Below, one piece after another: positions 16,550 to 24,700 of a stretch of DNA of 37,279 nucleotides; within the stretch, counting starts at the first letter, position 1; each line of letters opens with the position of its first letter. The position numbers and the translations under genes were made by a program. The DNA comes from Candidatus Hydrogenedentota bacterium. Lineage in GTDB: Bacteria; Hydrogenedentota; Hydrogenedentia; Hydrogenedentales; JAEUWI01. Under the pieces are notes generated by a model. It saw only the letters and a list, made by a program, of their open reading frames with translations. It was not told the DNA's origin and did not search any database. The stretch lies in contig JAJRPE010000142.1 in NCBI GenBank assembly GCA_024280935.1, positions 1 through 37,279 on the forward strand, given 5' to 3'.

Positions 16550-16589
16550 CGCTTCCCTTATTGCGGATTGGAAAGTCCGCACGCCTGCC
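16550..16589 (+). repeat. 40-bp dispersed element, copy 1 (also at 21685)
   Basis: This copy matches 21685-21724 at 33 of 40 positions. Its centre can fold as GCGGA, loop, TCCGC. It ends 18 nt before the GTG start of the comEC-like gene; copy 2 ends 27 nt before the start of the 1700-aa gene. Confidence 0.7.
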
Positions 16590-16607
16590 AGCCGTGGAAT
16601 TGGCACG

Positions 16608-18968
16608 GTGAATCGGCCCGTCCTTTGGGCAGCCCTCGCCTTTGCCGGGGGAATCGCTGCGATTGATGTCGCGCCCATTCCCCTTGCCTTTGTTGCGAGC
16701 GCTGCGCTCATCCTCTTTGGACTCTATGTAGGCCCGCATAGCCTGCCCTATCGCGATGGATTCCTCGTGGCCCTCGTATTTTTCCTGGCGGGCAGCACGT
16801 GGTCCATGATCCGCGCGCCCGAGCAGCAGGGCGACGCGCTGGCACAACACAACCGCCGTCACCCAGAATCCATTTACACGCTCGAAGCTACCGTCGTCCA
16901 AGCGCCGATCTACATGGCGGACACCGAGTACATGTCCGTTCGTCTTCGGGTAACTTCGGGAACAACCGGTGACCCCCCCGTCCCCCTTCCCGGCGGGGTG
17001 CTTCTCCGTTGGTCCAGGCCGACCATGGCCCTGCACCCCGGCGATCATGTACAGGTTCAAGGCCGGCTGTACCCCGTGCTGGGCGACGTCAATATGGATG
17101 TTCGCGGGATGGAAGATTACTATCGGCGCCATGGCTACCACAGCACCCTCCGCGTCCGGGGCGACGATCTGGAGCGGGTGTCCTCTCCCACTTTCAACAT
17201 CCGCTACTGGGCCTCACGCCTGCGCCAATGGGAGGCGGAAGTCTTCGCCCAAACCGTGCCCGCCGAAGCCCAGCCCTTGCTTCGGGCTGTTTGGCTGGGT
17301 GACCGGACGGCCCTCTCCACAGCCGAGTACGCGCCCTATCTGAATACCGGCACGGCCCACATCCTGGCGGTTTCCGGGGTTCACATCGGTATTCTCTACC
17401 TCACGCTCCAATTGATACTGCGGGGCATCCTCCGAAACCGGAAGCGGCGGGCCATGGTCATTCTGGGGTGCATCATGATCTTCGCCTTGGTAACCGGCGC
17501 ACGCACACCCATCCTCCGGGCCACGATCATGCTTGCGCTGTATCTCTGGGCCGAGTTCCTGGATCGAGAACCCGACGCGCCCACGGCGCTAAGCTTGGCG
17601 GGGCTTCTTTTTCTTGGCTACAACCCCGGCCTCCTCCTTGATACGGGCTTCGCCCTTTCCTTCACCAGTTTGGGGTCGCTTCTCCTGTTCAGCCAACGCC
17701 TGGCGGACCGTTTCACCGCGCTCCCTCGATTCCTGCGCCAGAACGTGGGGGCCACACTCGGTGTCTCCATTCTGCCTCTGCCCTTGACCGCCCATATTTT
17801 TCATGTCCTCGGCTGGGTCGGACCCTTGTGCAATCTCCTCGTGATCCCCCTGCTGACCCTCTTGCTATGGCTTTGCCTGTTGACCATCGCTATCGCACCC
17901 CTCTCCATTGAAGTCGCCAGCCTCTTTGGTCACGCAGCAGAACCTGTGGTCTGGGCGATTCGCTCCGTGGCCCAGTGGGGGGCTGCCATCTCCGGCGGAC
18001 ACCGTGTCGTCACCAGCCCCACGTGGCTGGCGTGTTTTGCCTATGCTGTCCTGGCTTTCGGGGTGTTCCGGTGGGTTGCGGGCGGCCCGCATTCCCGGCG
18101 CTGGCTTGGCGTTGCGGGCGGTGCCGCCGTTGCTGCATGGCTCTTTTGGCAACCCTTCTACCAACCCGCCACGGTGGACTTTCTGGATGTGGGCCACGGG
18201 GACGCCACCTTCATCCGCACGCCCGGCGGCACCACGGTGCTGATTGATGCGGGCAATCAGAGCGACTACGTGGACCTGGGCGCACGAACCGTAGCGCCCT
18301 GGATCCTGGCCCAAGGTATCGACTATCTCGATTATGTGGTGGTCACCCACCCCGACCAGGACCACATCGGCGGCATCGCATCCGTGCTGGACCGAATTGA
18401 GGTGGGCGAGGTTATCCTTTGGCCCTGGCCCTCCGACGACCCCACCGAACGGGCGCTCGTGACCCAGTGCGCTGCATTGCAAATCCCCCTGCGTCGGGTT
18501 GGCACCGGGGATACCTTGGAGGCCGCCGGGGCCACCCTGTCCGTGCTCCATCCCAAACGAGAGCACCCCCTGCCCGGCATCAACAACCAGTCTATCGTGA
18601 TCCATGTCCAATGGCCGGGAATGAATGTCCTGCTCACTGGGGATATTGAAGCCCTGGCGGAACGTGCGCTGCTGCCCTTTATTCCCCGTGTGGACGTGCT
18701 GAAGGTGCCCCATCATGGTTCCACAACATCAAGCACGGAGACCTTCCTCGATGCCACGGCACCCCAGATTGCAATTGCATCCACCCGGGATCAACCGCCG
18801 CGTGTGCCCATGAGGGAGGAGGTGAATGCACGCTATGAAGCACGAGAAATCCCCGTCTACCGCACCGACTACCACGGCGGTATCCGCGTGCGCCAGCGTA
18901 ACGGCATCTTGTACGTGGAAACAGCACGGGGGCAGCGGGGTTATTCGCTCGCGCCCAAGGACAACTGA
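16608..18968 (+). CDS. comEC: DNA internalization-related competence protein ComEC/Rec2
   Basis: The 786-aa membrane protein would form the inner-membrane channel for single-stranded DNA uptake. The N-terminus has two or three hydrophobic helices followed by an OB-like soluble domain (about 80-190, the DUF4131 region). The competence domain (about 215-500) contains the hallmark TGTAHILAVSGVHIGIL and many TM helices. The C-terminal metallo-beta-lactamase domain (about 525-786) has VDFLDVGHGDATFI, the zinc motif THPDQDHIGG (H581, D583, D585, H586), LLTGDIE and VPHHGS. Full length for the family. The GTG start follows the hydrophobic N-terminus best; the Shine-Dalgarno is weak. No other competence gene is nearby. 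A 40-bp dispersed repeat sits immediately upstream. Confidence 0.93.
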   Translation: MNRPVLWAALAFAGGIAAIDVAPIPLAFVASAALILFGLYVGPHSLPYRDGFLVALVFFLAGSTWSMIRAPEQQGDALAQHNRRHPESIYTLEATVVQAPIYMADTEYMSVRLRVTSGTTGDPPVPLPGGVLLRWSRPTMALHPGDHVQVQGRLYPVLGDVNMDVRGMEDYYRRHGYHSTLRVRGDDLERVSSPTFNIRYWASRLRQWEAEVFAQTVPAEAQPLLRAVWLGDRTALSTAEYAPYLNTGTAHILAVSGVHIGILYLTLQLILRGILRNRKRRAMVILGCIMIFALVTGARTPILRATIMLALYLWAEFLDREPDAPTALSLAGLLFLGYNPGLLLDTGFALSFTSLGSLLLFSQRLADRFTALPRFLRQNVGATLGVSILPLPLTAHIFHVLGWVGPLCNLLVIPLLTLLLWLCLLTIAIAPLSIEVASLFGHAAEPVVWAIRSVAQWGAAISGGHRVVTSPTWLACFAYAVLAFGVFRWVAGGPHSRRWLGVAGGAAVAAWLFWQPFYQPATVDFLDVGHGDATFIRTPGGTTVLIDAGNQSDYVDLGARTVAPWILAQGIDYLDYVVVTHPDQDHIGGIASVLDRIEVGEVILWPWPSDDPTERALVTQCAALQIPLRRVGTGDTLEAAGATLSVLHPKREHPLPGINNQSIVIHVQWPGMNVLLTGDIEALAERALLPFIPRVDVLKVPHHGSTTSSTETFLDATAPQIAIASTRDQPPRVPMREEVNARYEAREIPVYRTDYHGGIRVRQRNGILYVETARGQRGYSLAPKDN

Positions 18969-19093
18969 CCAAGAGCCAAGGGGACGCAGCACACAAGTGT
19001 GAGCCTTGCCCAAACAAAAAACACCCGTAGATTGGGTTGAGGCTGGAACTACAAGTCATCTGGATGCCCCTACTCAAACAAAAAACACCGTCT

Positions 19094-19220
19094 GGGTGCC
19101 ACGGGTAGGCCTGTCAGGGCTTTACCCGTGAAGTAACCTGCCGACAAAGAGGGGAGTATCCTGTTCCATGAGACAACGGTTTTTGCACGGGTAAACCCTT
19201 CGGGCCTACCCGTGGCACCC
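19094..19220. mobile_element. MITE-like element, copy 1 (18-bp perfect terminal inverted repeats)
   Basis: The 127-bp element begins GGGTGCCACGGGTAGGCC and ends with its exact complement. Its interior (TTACCCGTGAAGT, CCTGCCGACAAAGAGGG, TTTGCACGGGTAAACCCT) recurs in the same order at 27026-27151. It carries no ORF. It lies in the 1-kb gap between comEC and the DUF1080 gene. Size, perfect inverted ends and a second copy nearby fit a non-autonomous element moved in trans. No obvious target-site duplication was seen. Confidence 0.75.
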
Positions 19221-19390
19221 GGAGATTCCCTTGAGGATGGATGGATGTTCAGAAGGCCGCGAACGTAGCTGTCGAGTAGGCGGAGGGCTTCCAAGCTGTA
19301 GGACGAGGTTTGTTTTCTCTGTTTGCCGCCTGATTTCTCGGCGGTGCCACAATATTCCATCCATACTCGGTTGTCCCTCCGCCCCTCCCA

Positions 19391-19423
19391 GAACCGTGCT
19401 TGCGCTATTTACGCACACGGCTC
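19391..19423 (-). ncRNA. Group II intron domain V-like hairpin (possible remnant)
   Basis: Read on the minus strand, 33 bases form GAGCCGTG paired with CACGGTTC, an inner TGCG/CGCA stem, a short loop and a two-base AG bulge on the 3' side, with AGC in the first strand. This is the layout of group II intron domain V. The following bases are G-rich (TGGGAGGGGCGGAGG), but no reverse-transcriptase ORF, domain VI or intact boundaries were identified within 500 bases. If real, it is a decayed scar. Confidence 0.35.
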
Positions 19424-19425
19424 CT

Positions 19426-19495
19426 CACAGTGTCATTCACACAGTGTCATTCACACAGTGTCATTCACACAGTGTCATTCACACAGTGTCATTCA
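19426..19495 (+). repeat. Tandem array, five copies of a 14-bp unit
   Basis: CACAGTGTCATTCA is repeated five times without interruption or mismatch. It abuts the domain-V-like hairpin. There are no spacers, so it is not CRISPR. Identical copies indicate recent expansion by slippage. Confidence 0.95.
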
Positions 19496-19993
19496 CACGT
19501 AAGCGTCCGGTGATCATCGACTCTCCGCCAGATCTACGGGAGCTTAAAACTGCACGCCGCACAATGACACACCAATAAAACAGCAACGTCCCCACCCAAT
19601 CTATAGAGGTGATTTGTGGGGAATATCCATCCACGTACACCACGCATTCGGATTCACCAAGTCTCGCCGGAAGGCATTGGGCGGCTGCTCTTGCTGGGGT
19701 TATACCGGTTCCCCCCTTCAGACGCCGTTCCTCCCGCCGGCCCCATTTGGACGTCTCTAGGCGCGTACGCTGGCAAGGACCCGGACCCACAAACACCCTG
19801 CGGGGACTGCATCGCCTACGCCCGCGTCGGCAAGCAGCACAAGCGTCGTCTCCAGCCAGTCCACGCCACCGACGGTATGGCCCGTTCGAACGCGAGGCTG
19901 TCCCCAAGCGCTATCCGCAAGACGGGGCGGCCACGTCTTTGTGACCGCCCCGAGAATTCAGGCCGAAAAATCGAGCTTGTTTACTACGTCGCC
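19496..19993. other. Gap without a supportable gene
   Basis: Several overlapping reading frames of 110-140 codons cross this stretch on both strands, but none has a recognisable domain, a ribosome-binding site or convincing composition (they are Arg/Pro/Ser-rich, as expected of shadow frames). It may be decayed coding or mobile-element sequence. Confidence 0.5.
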
Positions 19994-21307
19994 CTATAGC
20001 TTCTTAATGGCGATATTGCGGAACATGACCGGGTCGTTGTGGCCCGCGAAGCCAAAGTGACCACGCGTGCGGTCCTTGCCGGGGTGGGGCGTATCCTTCA
20101 TGAATTCTGTGACCTTGCTGATATCGGCATCGAGGATGACCGATCCGTTGAGTTCAACCTTGATGGTGGAACCCTTGACCGTTACCTCCTGATAGTTCCA
20201 TTCGCCCACGGGCCGCTGGTAGCCCCGATGGACGGGAACCATGCCATAGGCGGAGCCGTGATACTGGCGCGGATCAAGATCCTTGTACTTGTCCGCCGTA
20301 TCATCCAGGATCTGTAACTCCGTCATGCCGTCGTAGGCCGCAGTGCCCGAGCCGGAATAGCGGATAGCTAAACCATTGTTGCCGCCAGGAGGGAGCTTGA
20401 ACTCCAGGCGCACAACGAAATCACTGTATTCTCCGGTGGTATGAAGCACACCGCCATGGTCGGGCTTGCAGACGATGGCCCCGTCACGCACTTCATAGTT
20501 GTCCAGGGCACCGGCCCAACCGCTCAGGTCTTTTCCATTGAACACCGAAGTGAACCCGGCGGCGGCATCATCACCGCGAAGGCGCGCATTCGCTTCATCT
20601 GGCGAAAACTCACGGATGTAAATGTTGCGCCAACGAATTTCGCCACCGTGGGTTTGCAGATGGATCGGACCCCGTGCAGGCAGGGGCAGTGCGCGATCCC
20701 AATAGTTTTCCATGATGGCGTTGTCCACCACGAGCTTATCGTTGAAAATCACCGACGTGCGTGCGCCAAGCTGGGTGATCTTGAAGGAATTCCACTCGCC
20801 AAAAGGCTTGTCCGCCAGCACCGAGGGATTCTTGCCGGGTGCGCCCTTGGAGTTATTCCAAAGACCACCGGAACCCTTGTCGGCATCATGCTTAAACTTG
20901 GCCTCTTCGGTAGAGTCCCAAATCTGAACCTGGGGCGTGCCCCGCATGTAGATGCCGCTGTCCGCCAGGGGAACCGTCTTATATTCGATGTGAAATTCGA
21001 CATCGCCGTAGTCTTTGTCGGTGGTGCAGTAAGGGCCGTGGCCATCGTTGACCAATTCGCCGTTTTCGACGGTCCAGTGTTCCTTAAAGGCAGCCTGGTA
21101 CGATGCGATGGCTTCCGGCAGTTTGTCGGCGGGCACCTTGTTGACCGTGTCGTGGGGATTGTGACCGTGCCAGCCATCGAGATTCTTTCCGTTCAGCAAT
21201 TCTGTAAACCCTTCGGGGGCACCCGCGAAGGCGGCGGTGCTGAGCACAGAAAGGCCAAGGGCCATGGGCACGGCCAAACGGGTCAGTGAGATAGTACGCT
21301 TAATCAT
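19994..21307 (-). CDS. Secreted protein with two DUF1080 (3-keto-disaccharide hydrolase-like) domains
   Basis: The 437-aa protein has a clear signal peptide (MIKRTISLTRLAVPMALGL, then LSTAAFAGA with AFA cleavage site). Two DUF1080 jelly-roll domains follow, about 30-225 (EGFTELLNGKNLDGWHG, then GDVEFHIEYKTV, DSGIYMRGTPQVQIWD) and about 238-437 (FTSVFNGKDLSGWAG, VVRLEFKLPPGGNNGLAIRY, EWNYQEVTVKGSTIKVELNG). DUF1080 proteins are concanavalin-like sugar-binding or 3-keto-glycoside-cleaving proteins, expanded in planctomycetes and relatives. It probably acts in the periplasm on plant or algal polysaccharide products. GGAG lies 11 nt before the ATG. Its start faces the start of the 1700-aa gene across about 440 nt of repeat-rich sequence. 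Confidence 0.92.
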   Translation of the reverse strand: MIKRTISLTRLAVPMALGLSVLSTAAFAGAPEGFTELLNGKNLDGWHGHNPHDTVNKVPADKLPEAIASYQAAFKEHWTVENGELVNDGHGPYCTTDKDYGDVEFHIEYKTVPLADSGIYMRGTPQVQIWDSTEEAKFKHDADKGSGGLWNNSKGAPGKNPSVLADKPFGEWNSFKITQLGARTSVIFNDKLVVDNAIMENYWDRALPLPARGPIHLQTHGGEIRWRNIYIREFSPDEANARLRGDDAAAGFTSVFNGKDLSGWAGALDNYEVRDGAIVCKPDHGGVLHTTGEYSDFVVRLEFKLPPGGNNGLAIRYSGSGTAAYDGMTELQILDDTADKYKDLDPRQYHGSAYGMVPVHRGYQRPVGEWNYQEVTVKGSTIKVELNGSVILDADISKVTEFMKDTPHPGKDRTRGHFGFAGHNDPVMFRNIAIKKL

Positions 21308-21373
21308 TGTTTTTTGTTCTCCATAAAGGTGGTCGCCCCGGCATCACCCGCCGGGGCTGGAAACCAGCATAGT

Positions 21374-21409
21374 ACCCGACAGCGAGGGAAAAATGCACCT
21401 CGTTGTCGG
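21374..21409. terminator. Strong 13-bp hairpin in intergenic region
   Basis: CCCGACAGCGAGG at 21374-21386 pairs with CCTCGTTGTCGGG at 21397-21409 (12 of 13 Watson-Crick, one G-T), followed on the plus strand by CTTTTG. It could act as a terminator, but no plus-strand gene ends here, so it may instead be a repeat or leader structure for the DUF1080 gene. Confidence 0.4.
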
Positions 21410-21444
21410 GCTTTTGTCAAGCTGGGCATAGTTTGGTGGACTGT

Positions 21445-21511
21445 GTGGACCTTGTGGACGAGGTGGACGACGTGGACAGTCCACTGGGTCCACCCCGTCC
21501 ACAAGGTCCAC
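21445..21511. repeat. Long hairpin built of degenerate GTGGAC units
   Basis: Units of GTGGAC every 6-9 bases run to about 21477 and then appear as GTCCAC on the other side of a single-base centre (GTGGAC, A, GTCCAC at 21472-21484). The 24-base arms 21445-21468 and 21488-21511 are complementary at 23 positions. The resulting stem spans nearly 70 bases. Confidence 0.85.
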
Positions 21512-21594
21512 CAAGCAGAAGACAGGAACCTCATCTTCCGTTGACACCGTTGTCATCTTTTCGTTAGATTGTAGCGGCTCGCTAAAAAAAGGAG

Positions 21595-21614
21595 GTCGGG
21601 TTTTCTTACCCGAC
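21595..21614. repeat. Short hairpin repeat, copy A (related to 26865)
   Basis: GTCGGGT, TTTCTT, ACCCGAC forms a 7-bp perfect stem. The surrounding bases (AAGGAGGT before or within, CCCGACACA after) match those at 26865-26900, so related hairpins lie on both sides of the 1700-aa gene. Confidence 0.55.
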
Positions 21615-21684
21615 ACAGAATACGCCGTAGGTGCATTGAGAACCGTAAGTGATACAAGAGTGCCAACGGGCCTGTGTTGTCCCA

Positions 21685-21724
21685 CGCCTCCTTCATTGCG
21701 GACAGGAAGGTCCGCACTCCTGCC
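21685..21724 (+). repeat. 40-bp dispersed element, copy 2 (also at 16550)
   Basis: This copy matches 16550-16589 at 33 of 40 positions. The centre pairs as GCGGAC/GTCCGC, one base pair longer than in copy 1. It lies 27 nt upstream of the chosen ATG of the 1700-aa gene. Confidence 0.7.
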
Positions 21725-21751
21725 CAGACGAATAATGAGGATACGCAGTTT

Positions 21752-24700
21752 ATGTCTATGAATACGACAAGAAAGCACAATGAAATGACGGGGGCAGCAA
21801 TCATGGCATTCCTGGCTCTGGTGCCGGGCCTCGTCCTGACGACCTTCGCCGATGCCGCCCCTAATGCCAATCGGCTGACCCATCTTGACGGTTCCGATCC
21901 CTATTACGTCCACCGCAGCTTCCCAAAACTGACCACGCCCATGTGGGTGGGGGAAGAAGGCGTGGAGGCCGTGGTGGTCCTTTCCATTGATGACATGAGC
22001 GATCCGGCCAAGTACGAAGCCCATCTGCGCCCCATATTGGATCGCCTGAAGCAGATCGATGGCCGCGCGCCCGTGACGATATTCGCCAACAAGCCCGACC
22101 CGGCGGACCCCATTCTCCAAGACCTTTTGCAGGAGGGGTGCAGCATTGATGTTCATACCATCGCCCATCCCTGCCCGCTTATGAATCCGAAGGGCTTCGA
22201 CTGGGCCAGTGACACGGTCCACGATTGCACGACGCTCTTAAACCAGATTCCAAACAACCATCCCGTGGCTTTCCGCATGCCCTGTTGCGACTCGCGAAAC
22301 ACTCCGACGCCCCGTTTTTACGACGGTATTTTTGATGAGGTGGCGAAGGATGGCAACTTCATGACCATCGACTCGTCGATTTTCAATATCACCACGCCCA
22401 ACGATCCCGACCTGCCTCGCGAGCTTGTCCTCGACGCCGATGGCCGTGAGCGGTTCCGCAAGTATCTTCCTTTCACCAATTTTGTCAACACGATTGAAGA
22501 CTACCCTTATCCCTACGTTATTAATAATGTCTGCTGGGAATTTCCCGCGTCCGTTCCGAGTGACTGGGAAGCCCAGAATCTCAATGGCGTGAACAACCAG
22601 AAGTCCATTGATGACATGAAAGCGGGCATCGATGTCGCGGTGCGCAAGCAGGGCGTCTATACGTTGGTGTTTCATCCCCATGGTTGGATGGAAAACACCC
22701 AGGTGGTTGAACTCATCGACTATGTTGTCGCCACCTACGGTTCCAAGGTGAAGTTCCTGAACTTCGCCGAGATTCAGGAACGGATGAACACCAACGTTCT
22801 CGGTGGCCAAAGCCTTCGCGATGGGGAGGGCAAGGACAACGGCGTGCGTCTGCTCGACCTCAACCTCGATGGCTATCAGGATGTCATCATTGGCAATGGT
22901 GTGGTGCAACAGACACGGATTTGGAACAACCACAGCCGTACCTGGAGCGAACAATCCCTGCCCTTTCAGATCGTGACCGCAGCGGGCACCGGGAGTGGCG
23001 TACGTTTCGGCGCTCACCTGGATAACCGTTCCGATACCCTGGCCCTGCTCCCCGATGGCGGATCCTATGTCTATAACCGGGAGGGCTGGACCCCTTTGCC
23101 CGATGTGGCGGTGGCTTCAGCCAATCTCAACCTGCCGGACAACGGCACCGACGGCGGATTCCGCTTCCGTGATATCGACGGAGACGGCACCCCGGAATTG
23201 GTCGTTGCCAACGCGACGAAGAATGCCATCTATCGGTGGGATAAAGGATGGAAGGCCCTGAGCATCGCGTTGCCCGACGGGGTACGCCTCGTGGATGGCG
23301 CAGGAAGCGACCTCGGACTCCGCTTTGTCGATCTGGACGAGGATGGGGATTCGGATATCGTGTTCTCCAACGAGAATGGCTCCAGCGTTCATGTTTTCGA
23401 CAGCTTGGAAACTGGTTGGGGGGGAAACACCCTGGCGGCGGGTGAGGCCTTGCCTCCGATTACGGTGGCGGGTGCCAACAACGGCGTGTTTTTTCATTCG
23501 CGCAGCATGTGGTTGGTCAATGAGACTACCGGAGAACTGCCCGATTGGGCCGAACCCCATTCCTTCAACGAACTCCTGGGCCATTCACCGGTCACCGCCA
23601 AGTCGCCCGAGGAAGCCCTGGCCTCCTTGCACTTGCGCCCCGGCTACACGGCGGAACTCGTGGTTTCAGAGCCGCTCGTGATGGATCCCGTTTCCATGGA
23701 ATGGGGAGCCGATGGTGCCCTCTGGGTCATGGAAATGCGGGATTACCCCCGTGGTCTGGATGAAATAGAGAACAAACCCGGAAGCCGGGTGCGTCTGCTT
23801 CGGGATACGGACGGCGATGGCACCTACGATAAATCCACCATCTTCCTCGACGGGCTTGGCTTTGCGAACGGTGTCCACCCCTGGCGAAACGGCGTGCTCG
23901 TTACGGTCGCGCCACACATTTTGTTTGCCGCCGATACCGATGGCGATGATGTGGCCGATGTGCGGGAGATACTGTACGAAGGCTTCGGCGAAGGCAATCA
24001 ACAGCACCGCGTAAACGGACTGCGCTGGGGCCTGGACAACTGGCTTCATGGCGCGAACGGCGACAGCAGCGGGAGCATCCGTGCCCTGAAAAGCGATGAT
24101 GCCATGAACCTTCGCGGTCGAGACCTGCGCATCCAGCCCGATACAGGGCGTATCGATGCCCTGGCAGGCCAGACCCAGCATGGCCGCTCGCGGGACGACT
24201 GGGGCAACTGGTTTGGGTGCAGTAATTCCAACCAGGGCTACCATTACGCCTTGGAGAATATTTACACACGCCGAAACCCCCATATCCCTATTCCCGACGC
24301 CCGCGTGACGCTCCTGCGTGACCGTAGCACCTATCCCGTGAGCCGCCTCACGTCCCGTTTCAACGATTTTGACCAGGCCAATAAATTCACCTCGGTCTGC
24401 GGCTTGGAAGTCTATCGGGGCTCTCTTTTTGGCGCGCCTTTCCAACGCAATATATTCTTCTGCGAACCCGTGCATAACACGGTGTCCCGGGCACAGGTGA
24501 TTGCGGACGGCACCACCTTCACCGGCAACCGGGCACCTGGCGAGGAGGCGAGCGAATTCTTCTCCTCCACCGACAACTGGTTCCGTCCGGTCATGGTTCG
24601 CAATGGTCCCGATGGGGCGCTTTGGGTCGCCGATATGTATCGCGAGACCATTGAGCACCCGGAATACATCTCTGAAATGGATCAGGCGCGCACCGACTTT

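Noticed and set aside
19426-19495. Direct repeats considered as a CRISPR array
   Set aside because: Units are 14 bp and contiguous with no spacers, and no cas gene is nearby.
19616-19999. 127-codon plus-strand frame in the comEC-DUF1080 gap
   Set aside because: No domain and no convincing composition; other frames of similar length overlap it on both strands.
21674-21751. Extended start of the 1700-aa protein
   Set aside because: This part is the 40-bp dispersed repeat and would put non-conserved residues before the signal peptide.
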